DNA of 64,000 nucleotides from CBDDBK01 sp965225715 (GTDB lineage Bacteria > Bacteroidota > Bacteroidia > Cytophagales > Flammeovirgaceae), in the NCBI GenBank assembly GCA_965225715.1, contig CBDDBK010000002.1, positions 1,355,134 through 1,419,133 of the forward strand, in the 5' to 3' direction. Made by a program: the position numbers and the translations under genes. Shown one piece after another: positions 42,911 to 54,200 of this stretch (position 1 is the first letter of the stretch; each line of letters opens with the position of its first letter). The notes beneath the pieces are model-generated. The model was not told the origin of the DNA, did no database searches, and saw nothing but the letters and a program-made list of their open reading frames with translations.

Positions 42911-44260
42911 TTATTGTTGATAGTCTACAATTTTACCTGATAAACGCATGAGATTAATATAAGATTCTATCAAATTATAAGTCGCTTGTAAATCAACCAA
43001 AGCTGCACTAAGATAATTGATTTGAATACTTCTATAGTCAAACGAATTGATAAGACCTGTTTTGTAACGTTCTTGATTTATATTCAAATTTAATCGAGCT
43101 ACTTCACTAGCCTTTTGGGTAACTTGTTTAATCTCTCTACGATAAGCATAAGTATCTAAGTTTTGGTAAATATCTCGGGTAATATTTATTTTCATATCCT
43201 CAATAGTAAGATTCTGAATATCTTCTTGAATCATTGCATTTTTAATGGCACTTTTAATCCTACCTCCATTAAATAAATTATAAGTTAATGTGAAATTAGC
43301 GGCAATATTTTGGTTAGTGCTTAATATAGGTTGAGTTGGTGCTTCATTATCTCCTATAAAAGTTGCATTAGTTAAATCTTGTCGGTTAACTATATAGGTA
43401 TATCCTGCATTGAAGTTAACAGTAGGATACAGACTAGCTTGTGCTAAACGTATATCTTGTTGTAAAATTTTTTGGGTCAAATATTCCTTTTTTAAATTGC
43501 TATTGTTAGAAATAACTTCTTGATAAAAACTTTTTTTATCAAATACTTGATGATTTATAATAAGACCATCTGTAAAGATATAATCTTGATTTATATTGTC
43601 GGAAACTAACAGAACATTAAAATTTTTTAAAATAGTATTCATATTAATTGCCTGATTTTTATAATTAATAGAGTCAGTTAAATAAGCACTTTGGTCAGTT
43701 AAAATATCGACTGTACCTAAAACGCCTAATTCTTTTTTAGCATAGCCATAATAGTACTTTTCTCGAGAACTTTTTAAAATATTTTTTAAAACTTCAAGCC
43801 TATTTTTCTCTAGAACTACGCTATAATACCCTAAAATAATGCTTTGAATAGTATTTTGTACCACTATTTCAGCATTCCCTAGTGTTTCTCGTTCTATATC
43901 ATTCAAGCGCTTTTTTGTTATTTTTCCTCTAAAACCATCAAAAAGAATCCATGTTAAAGCAATATTAGGAGATAATGAATTAGAAATAGTAGTTCCTTGT
44001 AAGAACGATGCTGGATTATCAACAATATTCAAGTTATTATTTTCATTTATATTTAATGAAAGAGCTGGTAATAAGCCAGCTTGTCCTTTGCTATTTCTAC
44101 TCTTAGCAAGTTCTATATTTTTATTTTGAATTAAAATACTAAAATTTTTTTCCAAACCTATTTCAATAGCTTGTATTAAAGATAAAGAGGGTTGGGAAAA
44201 AACGACATGGATACTTATAAAAAAAATACTTATTAAACTATATATATATTTCATATTCAA
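42911..44260 (-). CDS. TolC-family outer membrane efflux protein
   Basis: The protein has 449 residues, the usual length. A signal peptide (IYSLISIFFISIHVVFSQ) is followed by two OEP repeats: SLIQAIEIGLEKNFSILIQN ... ILFDGFRGKITKKRL, and LAQASLYPTVNFNAGYTYIV ... YNLFNGGRIKSAIKNAMIQ. Known role: the outer-membrane channel of tripartite efflux pumps or type I secretion. No membrane-fusion protein or inner-membrane pump gene lies next to it, so the substrate is unknown. Met3 is an alternative start. Confidence 0.9.
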   Translation of the reverse strand: MNMKYIYSLISIFFISIHVVFSQPSLSLIQAIEIGLEKNFSILIQNKNIELAKSRNSKGQAGLLPALSLNINENNNLNIVDNPASFLQGTTISNSLSPNIALTWILFDGFRGKITKKRLNDIERETLGNAEIVVQNTIQSIILGYYSVVLEKNRLEVLKNILKSSREKYYYGYAKKELGVLGTVDILTDQSAYLTDSINYKNQAINMNTILKNFNVLLVSDNINQDYIFTDGLIINHQVFDKKSFYQEVISNNSNLKKEYLTQKILQQDIRLAQASLYPTVNFNAGYTYIVNRQDLTNATFIGDNEAPTQPILSTNQNIAANFTLTYNLFNGGRIKSAIKNAMIQEDIQNLTIEDMKINITRDIYQNLDTYAYRREIKQVTQKASEVARLNLNINQERYKTGLINSFDYRSIQINYLSAALVDLQATYNLIESYINLMRLSGKIVDYQQ

Positions 44261-44307
44261 TTAAATTGCTTTATTAAAATGATAAAAAATATTAACTATT
44301 TTAGATA

Positions 44308-45513
44308 TTAAGAAACTATTTTTTTTATTTTTTCTTCGCTCATATTAAAAGATTTAGCAATTGTGGAAATAGATACTTTACTTTTATAAAGTTGTAATAC
44401 ACCATCTTTAATTTTATTTTCTATTTCTTCAGTTTCTTCTTGCGCTTTTTGGGTATCTTCTTTAGCTTTTTGGGCATCTTCTTGCGCTTTTTGGGTATCT
44501 TCTTTAGCTTTTTGGGTATCTTCTTGCGCTTTTTGGGTATCTTCTTGCGCTTTTTGGGCATCTTCTTTAGCTTTTTGGGCATCTTCTTTAGCTTTTTGGG
44601 CATCTTCTTTAGCTTTTTGGGCATCTTCTTTAGCTTTTTGGGCATCTTCTTTAGCTTTTTGGGCATCTTCTTTAGCTTTTTGGGTATCTTCTTTAGCTTT
44701 TTGGGTATCTTCTTTAGCTTTTTGGGCATCTTCTTGAGCCTCTTTAACTTTTGTTTGCATTTTTTTTAAATATTCTTCTTCTATTTCTCTATTACGATGA
44801 AAACTGGATATATCCATAAGACGAGTTAAATATTTATCATATTCTTTGCGTTGAGGTTCAGATAATTTCATTTCATTAAGTTTATTTTTAGCACCATTCA
44901 AACCTTGGGCTGTAAAATGAGGTTTTATTTCAGAGTTACGCAAAAAATAAATCCATTCATCTAACTTATCTTGAATCAAATTTCGAAATTTATCGACCTT
45001 TATAATCCAATATTCAGGAAAAATCTCATAAACTTGTTTTTTAGCATATGTTTCTTTTTGATATTTTGACAAATTTAATATATCATCATGATGCATCCCT
45101 TTAAATATATTAGCACTATGATACACATAATCTTTTCCTTGTCCTAAATCAAAATAAGCTATAGTTATAGAAATGACTTTTTTTATCTTTTCATAATCAT
45201 CGCCTTTTTGAATATATTCTGTTATCACCTTAGATGTGCCAAAAAGAATACGGTGAAAGTAATCGTATTCTTTACTATTTTGAACTTCAACAATGATTAA
45301 TTCACCTTTAGCATTTTCTACTAAGACATCTACCCTATTAAACTTGTCATTTTCTGTTTCTTTGTTGCTTTCACTATCCAAAATTTTTTCAATTTTAATA
45401 GATTCTTTCAATAATTCACTTAAAAAACCTTCAAGTATATCGAAATTAGTTTTATCACGAAGCAATTTTTTCATTGCCCAATCAAAACGTACTAATTTTT
45501 TATTATTTTCCAT
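44308..45513 (-). CDS. Rpn-family PD-(D/E)xK nuclease with long heptad-repeat tail
   Basis: The protein has 401 residues. The N-terminal ~230 residues match the Rpn / PD-(D/E)xK nuclease-family transposase group: RFDWAMKKLLRDKTNFDILEGF, then NRVDVLVENAKGELIIVEVQ with the Asp and the ExQ catalytic pattern. Next come about fifteen 7-residue repeats of the form AQKAKED/TQKAQED, surely an extended charged helix or coiled coil. The C-terminus, LYKSKVSISTIAKSFNMSEE, looks like a small helix-turn-helix. Rpn proteins promote RecA-independent recombination in E. coli. The repeat tract can change length in frame because each unit is 21 bp. Confidence 0.88.
   Translation of the reverse strand: MENNKKLVRFDWAMKKLLRDKTNFDILEGFLSELLKESIKIEKILDSESNKETENDKFNRVDVLVENAKGELIIVEVQNSKEYDYFHRILFGTSKVITEYIQKGDDYEKIKKVISITIAYFDLGQGKDYVYHSANIFKGMHHDDILNLSKYQKETYAKKQVYEIFPEYWIIKVDKFRNLIQDKLDEWIYFLRNSEIKPHFTAQGLNGAKNKLNEMKLSEPQRKEYDKYLTRLMDISSFHRNREIEEEYLKKMQTKVKEAQEDAQKAKEDTQKAKEDTQKAKEDAQKAKEDAQKAKEDAQKAKEDAQKAKEDAQKAKEDAQKAQEDTQKAQEDTQKAKEDTQKAQEDAQKAKEDTQKAQEETEEIENKIKDGVLQLYKSKVSISTIAKSFNMSEEKIKKIVS
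44436..44740 (-). repeat. 21-bp tandem repeats within the Rpn-family gene
   Basis: There are about fourteen units of 21 bp (for example TTTAGCTTTTTGGGCATCTTC read on the + strand in part), differing mainly at TTTAGC against TTGCGC and GGCATC against GGTATC. The whole tract stays open on several frames on both strands because of its periodicity. Confidence 0.9.
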
Positions 45514-45548
45514 TATAAAATTGTATTTTTAAAATTCTACTACATTTT

Positions 45549-47090
45549 TTACTTTTTAGGTCTCAAATGTGGGAAAAGCAAAACATCTTGAATGGATTTA
45601 GAATTAGTCATAATCATAGTTAGACGGTCTATTCCTATACCTAAGCCTGCCGTAGGTGGCATGCCATATTCTAAGGCTCTCAAAAAATCTTCGTCCAAAC
45701 ACATGGCTTCTTCATCGCCTTTTTTTCTTAATTCCAGTTGTTTTTCAAAACGTTTTCTTTGATCAATAGGATCATTAAGTTCAGAAAAGCTATTGCATAT
45801 TTCTTTTCCATTACAAACAGCTTCAAAACGTTCAACCAAACCTGTTTTATGCCTATGTTTTTTTGCTAAAGGTGACATTTCTATGGGATAGTCAGTGATA
45901 AAAGTTGGTTGAATAAGTCGGGGTTCACAAGTACTTCCAAAAATTTCATCTATCATTTTTCCTCTGCCCATTGTATTGTCTAAAGTAATTTTAAGTTTTT
46001 CTCTTGCAATATTTAATAACATTTTTTCATCCATCTGGCTGATATCTATGCCTGTAAAATGTTCTATAGCTTCATACATGGTAAATCTCTTCCAAGGTCT
46101 TTTGAAATCAATGACATGTTCAGCAACCTGAATTTTGGTTGTACCATGTAAAGCAAGAGTCACTTTTTCTACTAGTTCTTCAACCAAATTCATCATCCAT
46201 TCATAATCTTTATAAGCTACATAAAGTTCTACTTGTGTAAATTCAGGATTATGAAAACGACTCATACCTTCATTCCGAAAATCTTTTGCAAACTCATATA
46301 CACCATCAAAGCCTCCAACAATCAAACGCTTCAAATACAATTCATTAGCAACTCGAAGATAAAATTCACTATCTAAACTATTATAATATGTCTTAAAAGG
46401 CTTAGCCAAAGCACCACCATATAAGGGTTGTAAAATAGGCGTTTCAACCTCGATATATTCTTTTTGGTTTAAAAAGTCGCGAATAGTCTGGATAAGTTGG
46501 GTACGTTGACGAAAAACTTTTTTGACTTCTGGGTTTACTAATAAGTCAACATAACGTTGACGGTAGCGCTGTTCTGGGTCTCTGAAGGCATCATAAATCT
46601 CTTCATGACCTTTTTCATCTTTACTCACTTTAACAATAGGCAAAGGACGTAAAGCTTTACTTAAAAGTTTAAATTTTTGAACATGTAAAGTAGTCTCTCC
46701 AACTTTAGTTTTAAATATAAATCCTTCTAAACCAACAATATCTCCTAAATCTATATATTTTTTAAATATTTTATTATATAATGTTTTATCTTCTGTGGGA
46801 CAAATAGAATCTCTATTTAAATATATTTGCAAACGGCCTTTCTCGTCTTGCAATTCTCCAAAAGCAGCCTTACCCATAATTCGAATTTGCATCAAACGCC
46901 CTGCTATTTTAATATTTTGAAAATCTGAACTCTTCTCTTCTTTAAAATTAGCATGTATATCTTGACTATTATGACTTACCAAAAAACTGGAGGCTGGATA
47001 CACCTCAATACCTAAATCTAAAAGATCTGCTCTTTTGGTCTCGCGAACTTCTTTCTGACTTTGAACTTGCGCTGTGTTTGAAGATTTCAT
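45549..47090 (-). CDS. lysS: Lysyl-tRNA synthetase, class II
   Basis: The protein has 513 residues. The N-terminal anticodon-binding OB fold includes IKIAGRLMQIRIMGKAAFGE. The class II core shows motif 2, FRNEGMSRFHNPEFTQVELY, and motif 3, GLGIGIDRLTMIM, near the C-terminus (LLFPHLRPKK). Known role: charges tRNA-Lys. The length is standard for bacterial LysS. It is separated from the Rpn-family gene by only 35 bp on the same strand, but functional linkage is unlikely. Confidence 0.97.
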   Translation of the reverse strand: MKSSNTAQVQSQKEVRETKRADLLDLGIEVYPASSFLVSHNSQDIHANFKEEKSSDFQNIKIAGRLMQIRIMGKAAFGELQDEKGRLQIYLNRDSICPTEDKTLYNKIFKKYIDLGDIVGLEGFIFKTKVGETTLHVQKFKLLSKALRPLPIVKVSKDEKGHEEIYDAFRDPEQRYRQRYVDLLVNPEVKKVFRQRTQLIQTIRDFLNQKEYIEVETPILQPLYGGALAKPFKTYYNSLDSEFYLRVANELYLKRLIVGGFDGVYEFAKDFRNEGMSRFHNPEFTQVELYVAYKDYEWMMNLVEELVEKVTLALHGTTKIQVAEHVIDFKRPWKRFTMYEAIEHFTGIDISQMDEKMLLNIAREKLKITLDNTMGRGKMIDEIFGSTCEPRLIQPTFITDYPIEMSPLAKKHRHKTGLVERFEAVCNGKEICNSFSELNDPIDQRKRFEKQLELRKKGDEEAMCLDEDFLRALEYGMPPTAGLGIGIDRLTMIMTNSKSIQDVLLFPHLRPKK

Positions 47091-47230
47091 TATAAAGTTT
47101 AAAACCGACTATTTTTAAGTAACAAAATAAGTCCAAAAATACACGATTCTAAAAATTTATAAGAAAAAACTTTACTTTTTAGCAATTTCATTTTTATATT
47201 TGTCCGAATATATATATAAAGCGTCAGCTT

Positions 47231-47539
47231 AGAGCGTGTTTAGTTTTTATTTACCCTTATTCTGTTCAAAAGGATGTTAATAAATGCTATTTGAATGAAT
47301 GCTAAAGCTGATTCTACAGTTTTTTCGTAATCTTTACTCAATCTACGGTAAAAGTTTAACCAAGCAAAACTCCGCTCTACTTGCCAGCGCCCCTTTCTGG
47401 GTACAAAACCAAGCTCTGAAGGAGGTGGCTGACCAACATCAATAGGACAATTTAAAGAATCCACCGCCTTGGCAAAATCACCCCGATAATTCTTATCAAC
47501 GCAAAATAAAGTCTTTTCTTTTATACGTCCGCGTAGCTT
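47231..47539 (-). mobile_element. Fragment of IS family B, right end, reverse orientation
   Basis: It starts with the inverted repeat AGAGCGTGTTTAG at 47231, preceded by TA. The reverse strand encodes [20 protein letters not shown] and [20 protein letters not shown], the C-terminal part of the IS5-type transposase (complete frame 47240-47464). Matching to the 9962 copy ends at 47539, where a different transposase remnant begins. Confidence 0.85.
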
Positions 47540-47688
47540 ATTAAAGCAGGTGTCAATTTTTCACTCTTAAGATAGCGATAAACACTATTTTCATTTAGAC
47601 TTTCAAGGTGTTGAGACAGATATGTACAGGTGTAATTCGTCTGCGTAGACAAAAGAAACTGACCATAAATCTGACGGGTTGTTTTCAT
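47540..47688 (-). pseudogene. N-terminal fragment of another DDE transposase (IS701-like)
   Basis: From ATG at 47688 the reverse strand reads MKTTRQIYGQFLLSTQTNYT and then CTYLSQHLESLNENSVYRYL and [10 protein letters not shown]. The pattern IYxxFLLSxQxNYTxTYLxxHLExLxxxxVxRYL is the N-terminus of a DDE-endonuclease transposase group. It is cut off by the IS family B fragment at 47539. Confidence 0.55.
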
Positions 47689-48285
47689 CGCGTAAAATTA
47701 AAATAAAGCCTAATTTAAAAAATATTTTCCAAAATTAAAGGTACTTTTGACGAAGTCCTGATTAAAATGAATGGGACGATTTAACCAAACCTATAGGCTA
47801 TTGGGTCGATTTAGAGAAACCTTATTCAAAAAGCTATAGAATATTTTGATACTTACATAGCTGTAGAAATACAAGCCCACTCTATAACGATAAAAACGGG
47901 TGAACCCAGACACAGTTTAGAAATCAATAACGAAGTTTTAGGATGTGATATTAAGGTTATCAAATAACTGTAGCAGTGCTATTTTTAGTGATAGCTATAA
48001 AAACTCTTGTTACCATAGCTATTTATGGTTTGGTTTTTGATTGGATATTAGATTAAGATAAAACGATACGTAGTTTTTTGGGTAATGTTTCACTTCTTTC
48101 ATAAAAAAAGTAAATTCTAAATTGTATTAAAATTTAAGTTTTTGATTTTCAGCAATTTATATTTTTAAATAAAAAATAATTACACAGAACCAAGTTATAC
48201 TAAGAAAATAATTGATATTGTATAGGACTGATAGAGCTAGGGAATATAGATTTAAATCGTTCAAGACCGTTTTAATTTTTTTTAT
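47689..48285. other. Intergenic region upstream of the giant gene
   Basis: About 600 bp lie here. A short + strand frame (around 47831-47965) reads AIEYFDTYIAVEIQAHSITI KTGEPRHSLEINNEVLGCDI before a stop and may be the tail of a lost gene; I do not recognise it. The rest is AT-rich. Control elements of the giant gene are expected here but not identified. Confidence 0.4.
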
Positions 48286-51200
48286 ATGAACAAAAACATT
48301 AGATTTTTTATAGGTTTTTTTTTGTACGCTTTTGTATTTACGACCTACGGGCAGTTTATAGATAGAGGTATTATATCTACCGAAGGTGATGGAGTTATAT
48401 CTGTTTATGCTGCTGATTTGGATGGGGATGGGGATAATGATATTGTGGCAGGGTCTTCTAATGATGATGAGCTTCGTTGGTATTCTAATGATGGTTTTGG
48501 TGTTTTCACTATTGAGCCGGTGATATCTACTGCAGGTTCTGGTGTTTCATCTGTTTATGCTGCTGATTTGGATGGGGATGGGGATAATGATATTGTGGCA
48601 GTGTCTTTTAATGATGATGAGCTTCGTTGGTATTCTAATAATGGTCTTGGTACTTTTACTACTGAGCCGGTGATATCCACCGCAGGTGATATGCCTTCAT
48701 CTGTTTACGCTGCTGATTTTGATTTAGATGGGGATAACGATATTACAGTAGTATCTCAAAGAGATGATGAGCTTCGTTGGTATTCTAATAATGGTTCTGG
48801 TGTTTTTACTACTGAGCCGGTGATATCTACCGAAGGTGATAGGCCTTCATCTGTTTATGCTGCTGATTTTGATTTAGATGGGGACAATGATATTTTGGTA
48901 GGGTCTCAAGATGATAATGAGCTTCGTTGGTATTCTAATGATGGTTCTGGTGTTTTTACTACTGAGCCGGTGATATCTACCGAAGGTTCAGCCCTTATAG
49001 TTGTTCATGCTGCTGATTTGGATGGGGATGGAGATAATGATATTGTGGCAGGGTCTGCAGCTGGTGTTAATCTGCGTTGGTATCGCAATGATGGTTCTGG
49101 TGTTTTTACTGATGGGCCTGACATACGTGCCGAAAGTGATGGACCTAGATCTATTGATGTTGCAGATTTGGATGGGGATGGGGACAATGATATTTTGGTA
49201 GGATCTATAAATGATGATGAGCTTCGTTGGTATTCTAATGATGGTTCTGGGGTTTTTACTACTGAGCCGGTGATATCTACTGAAGGTGATGGAGTTTCAT
49301 CTGTTTATGCTGTTGATTTGGACGGGGATGGGGATGATGATATTGTGGCAGGGTCTATACTTGATGATGAGCTTCGTTGGTATGAGAATATTCACACTAT
49401 AGCTGTTGCTTTTGACCCAATACCAGCAACGCTTGAAACTAATTATGGAACTACTGAGGTAACTATTTCTGTTGAATTTTTATCAGGTCATGTTTATCCA
49501 GAAGATTTTACTTTTTTTTATCACTTTGAATCTCTTTCCGCTACAAACGATATAGATTTTAGATCGATAAATAATACGTTTACGATTTCTTCTGGAGATA
49601 TTTCGGGAAATATACTCGTAGATATTTTAGGAGATTTGGAAGTTGAAGTTAATGAAAGATTTCGTGTAGTTATTGATAGTGCTGTGTATGGTAACGGATT
49701 AATTTCGAGAGTTGCCGGTAATATTGATACGCTAACAATTATAGACGATGATGCTTATAGACAAATAGAAATTGTCACAGAAACGGTAAGTTCAGCTATA
49801 GAGGGTAATGATATTGTTTTTAGAGGTAGTCTTTCGGATACAAGTATTTTTGATGTTTCTTTTGATTATATTGTAGAAAGTGGTACTGCTGTAATAGGGG
49901 AGGATTTGGCAAGTCAGTTTAATGGAACGGTTACTATTGTGGCAGGTTCTATAGATTTTTCTATAACTATTCCTACTTTAGATAATGGTGATCTTGACGG
50001 GGAAAGGAGTTTTACTGTAAGGTTATCGAATATTCAAAATGCAGTAACAAGAGATGCAACTGTTATAGGAATTATTGAAGATAATGAGGAACCTTTAGAT
50101 ATTTTTGATAGTGATTTTTGTGATATAGGGAATATTTCTACTCTTCCTACAGATGCTACGGATGTGGCGATAGGCAATCTCGGCACCACTCAAACAAATG
50201 ATGTTATTATTGCATATTCTGATGCTTCAAGAGTACTTTGGTATCCTAATAATCAAGGCACTTTTTCTTCTCCTATTCCTGTAACAAATAGTCCAAGTCC
50301 CAAAGCTATATCCATTGCAGATATAGATAATGATGGTTTAGATGATGTCATAGTTAACCATGACAACACCGATATTATATGGTATAAAAATATGGGTGGT
50401 TCGTTTGGAACAACTGTTGATTCTCTAATTATTTCTGGTTCGGACTTAAATGATATATCTTTAGGAGATATTGATGGAGATGGACATATAGATATGGTAT
50501 TAGGAAGTTCTTCTAGTGGTTCTGTGTATTGGTATAAAAATAATGGTTTGGGAAGTTTTACACAAAACTTGGTTGATGCTACTATGCGAACTATATTTAA
50601 TGTTGTCATTGGAGATATTAATTCTGATGGCAATCAAGATATTATCTTTAGTGATTCAGCTGATAAAAGTTTACTTTGGTATAAAAATAAGGGGGGGGGG
50701 ACTTTTGACCCAGTAAGAATAATAGATAGTGGAGATAGTGAGTTTTTTTATGATATATTGTTGAATGATGTAGATGGGGATGGGGATAATGATATTATGA
50801 CTATAGTTCTTACTAACAGTGGTTTTTCTGGAGTGACTTACTATACAAATAACTTTAATGGGTTTTCTTTTAGTAGGTTAACTTTACTACCGTTAGAAAG
50901 TTCTAGTATTCTCGTTTCGGATATTCATCTTGCCGACTTAGATGGCGATAATTTAGATGATCTCATTATTAGCAGGCGCAATATTTCGACTGCTTGGTAT
51001 AAAAATAACGCAGGTACTTTTAACATTTTTGATGTCAATGAAATTATTCCTGGGAATGATAATTTTCCCTTCTTTACAACAGCAGATATAGATGGCGATA
51101 ATGATCAAGATGTTATAGGAGGCGAGGCTGGTTCATCAGCTAGCGGGGAGATTCATTGGTATGAAAATTCTCCTAACCAAATTGTATTGACTGTAAAAGA

Positions 51201-54200
51201 TGGTGTGGTTATAGAAGGCGATAGTCCTGTTTTTGGCACTATAGAGCTGAATTTAGTGAGTTCGAGTGAAGATACTTTGAGTGTTTATTACCATTTAGAA
51301 GATTCTTTAGGACTTGCAAACATAGACTACCAAGAAATACTTAGTGATAGTGTAGTTTTTTTACCTGGCGAGTATTCAACAAATATTAGTATTATAGTTT
51401 TAGGCGATAATGATCGAGAAAACACCGAATATGTAAAGTTTATCGTAGATAGTATCTCCATTTTTTCTGCTTGTCTTGGACCTATTATAGACAGTTTAAG
51501 TGTCTTAACGATTGTTGATAATGATGATATAAATGATATTGGTTTGCGGGTAGAGGATGGTTTTGGGGTTGAGGGGGACAGTATTGGTTTTGTTGTTTCG
51601 TTGTCGTCATTTAGTGTTGATACGGTTCGTTTTAGGTATTCTGTTGTCGGTGGTTCTGCGTTGTTGGGTTCTGATGTTGGTGGTGTTGGTGGTATTTTTG
51701 AGTTTGTTCCGGGTGTTGTTCGGGATACTGTTCGCGTAGAGACGTTTGAGGATTCTATTTACGAGTTGTTTGAGGATTTTGGTTTTGTTTTGAGTGATTT
51801 GGAGGGGGCTATTTTTCTTCGTGATGGTGCTGTAGGTCGTATTGAAGATAATGATGGTTTGCCTGTTGTTAGTATTGGTGATGTATCTGTTTTAGAGGGG
51901 GATGGTGGTATTTTTTCTATTTCTTTTCCTGTTTCATTGAGTCATGTTAGTTCTTTTGGGCTTGGTGTTTCTTACAGTAGTTTTGATAGTAGTGCTTCTG
52001 TTTCGGATTTAGATTATGTGTCTGTTGGTGGTCGTTTGGATTTTTCGTCTGGCGATAGTGTTTCTTATGTTCATGTAGGTGTTGTGGGAGATGATGTTCG
52101 TGAGTTATCGGAGGTTTTTGGCGTTGGCATTTCGGTTTTGAATGGTGGTGTTTTGGGCGATAGTATCGGTTTGGGTACTATTGTCAATGACGATAGTCTT
52201 CCTGTTATCAGTGTTGTTGATGTTGTTGTTGATGAGGGGAATACGGGTGAGGTTTTGGCTTCTTTTGTTGTTGTTTTGTCTTCGGCGAGTGTTGATACTG
52301 TTTATTACAATTACAGGACTTACGATCTTTCGGCTTCTGGTGGTGTTGATTATTTGGCTGTTGTTGGTTCGGCTTTTATTTTGCCGGGTTTTTTGTCTGG
52401 TGTTGTTGATGTTGTTGTTTATGGTGATTTGGCTGTTGAGAATGTCGAGCGTTTTGGTTTGTCGTTGTCGGGTGTTGTTGGTGCGGATACTTTTGGCTTG
52501 GGTTCGGGTGCTGTTGGGGTTATCAACAATGATGATTTGGCTGGCGGTATTGGTTTGCGGGTAGAGGATGGTTTTGGGGTTGAGGGGGACAGTATTGGTT
52601 TTGTTGTTTCGTTGTCGTCTTTTAGTGTTGATACGGTTCGTTTTAGGTATTCTGTTGTCGGTGGTTCTGCCTTATTGGGTTCTGATGTTGGTGGTGTTGG
52701 TGGTATTTTTGAGTTTGTTCCGGGTGTTGTTCGGGATACTGTTCGCGTAGAGACGTTTGAGGATTCTATTTACGAGTTGTTTGAGGATTTTGGTTTTGTT
52801 TTGAGTGATTTGGAGGGGGCTATTTTTCTTCGGGATGCTGCTGTAGGTCGTATTGAAGATAATGATGGTTTGCCTGTTGTTAGTATTGGTGATGTATCTG
52901 TTTTAGAGGGTGATGGTGGTATTTTTTCTATTTCTTTTCCTGTTTCATTGAGTCATGTTAGTTCTTTTGGGCTTGGTGTTTCCTACAGTAGTTTTGATAG
53001 TAGTGCTTCTGTTTCGGATTTAGATTATGTGTCTGTTGGTGGTCGTTTGGATTTTTCGTCTGGCGATAGTGTTTCTTATGTTCATGTAGGTGTTGTGGGA
53101 GATGATGTTCGTGAGTTATCGGAGGTTTTTGGCGTTGGTATTTCGGTTTTGAATGGCGGTGTTTTGGGCGATAGTATCGGTTTGGGTACTATTGTCAATG
53201 ACGATAGTCTTCCTGTTATCAGTGTTGTTGATGTTGTTGTTGATGAGGGGAATACGGGTGAGGTTTTGGCTTCTTTTGTTGTTGTTTTGTCTTCGGCGAG
53301 TGTTGATACTGTTTATTACAATTACAGGACTTACGATCTTTCGGCTTCTGGTGGTGTTGATTATTTGGCTGTTGTTGGTTCGGCTTTTATTTTGCCGGGT
53401 GCTTTGTCTGGTGTTGTTGATGTTGTTGTTTATGGTGATTTGGCTGTTGAGAATGTCGAGCGTTTTGGTTTGTCGTTGTCGGGTGTTGTCGGTGCGGATA
53501 CTGTTGGCTTGGGTTCGGGTGCTTTTGGTATTATCAACAATGATGATTTGGCTGGCGGTATTGGTTTGCGGGTAGAGGATGGTTTTGGGGTTGAGGGGGA
53601 CAGTATTGGTTTTGTTGTTTCGTTGTCGTCATTTAGTGTTGATACGGTTCGTTTTAGGTATTCTGTTGTCGGTGGTTCTGCCTTATTGGGTTCTGATGTT
53701 GGTGGTGTTGGTGGTGTTTTTGAGTTTGTTCCGGGTGTTGTTCGGGATACTGTTCGCGTAGAGACGTTTGAGGATTCTATTTACGAGTTGTTTGAGGATT
53801 TTGGTTTTGTTTTGAGTGATTTGGAGGGGGCTATTTTTCTTCGTGATGGTGCTGTAGGTCGTATTGAAGATAATGATGGTTTGCCTGTTGTTAGTATTGG
53901 TGATGTATCTGTTTTAGAGGGTGATGGTGGTATTTTTTCTATTTCTTTTCCTGTTTCATTGAGTCATGTTAGTTCTTTTGGCGTTGGTGTTTCTTACAGT
54001 AGTTTTGATAGTAGTGCTTCTGTTTCGGATTTAGATTATGTGTCTGTTGGTGGTCGTTTGGATTTTTCGTCTGGCGATAGTGTTTCTTATGTTCAAGTAG
54101 GTGTTGTGGGAGATGATGTTCGTGAGTTATCGGAGGTTTTTGGCGTTGGCATTTCGGTTTTGAATGGTGGTGTTTTGGGCGATAGTATCGGTTTGGGTAC

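Noticed and set aside
44421..44769. Open frames on both strands with repeated PKKLKK or FLGIFFS motifs.
   Set aside because: These are by-products of the 21-bp repeat in the Rpn-family gene.
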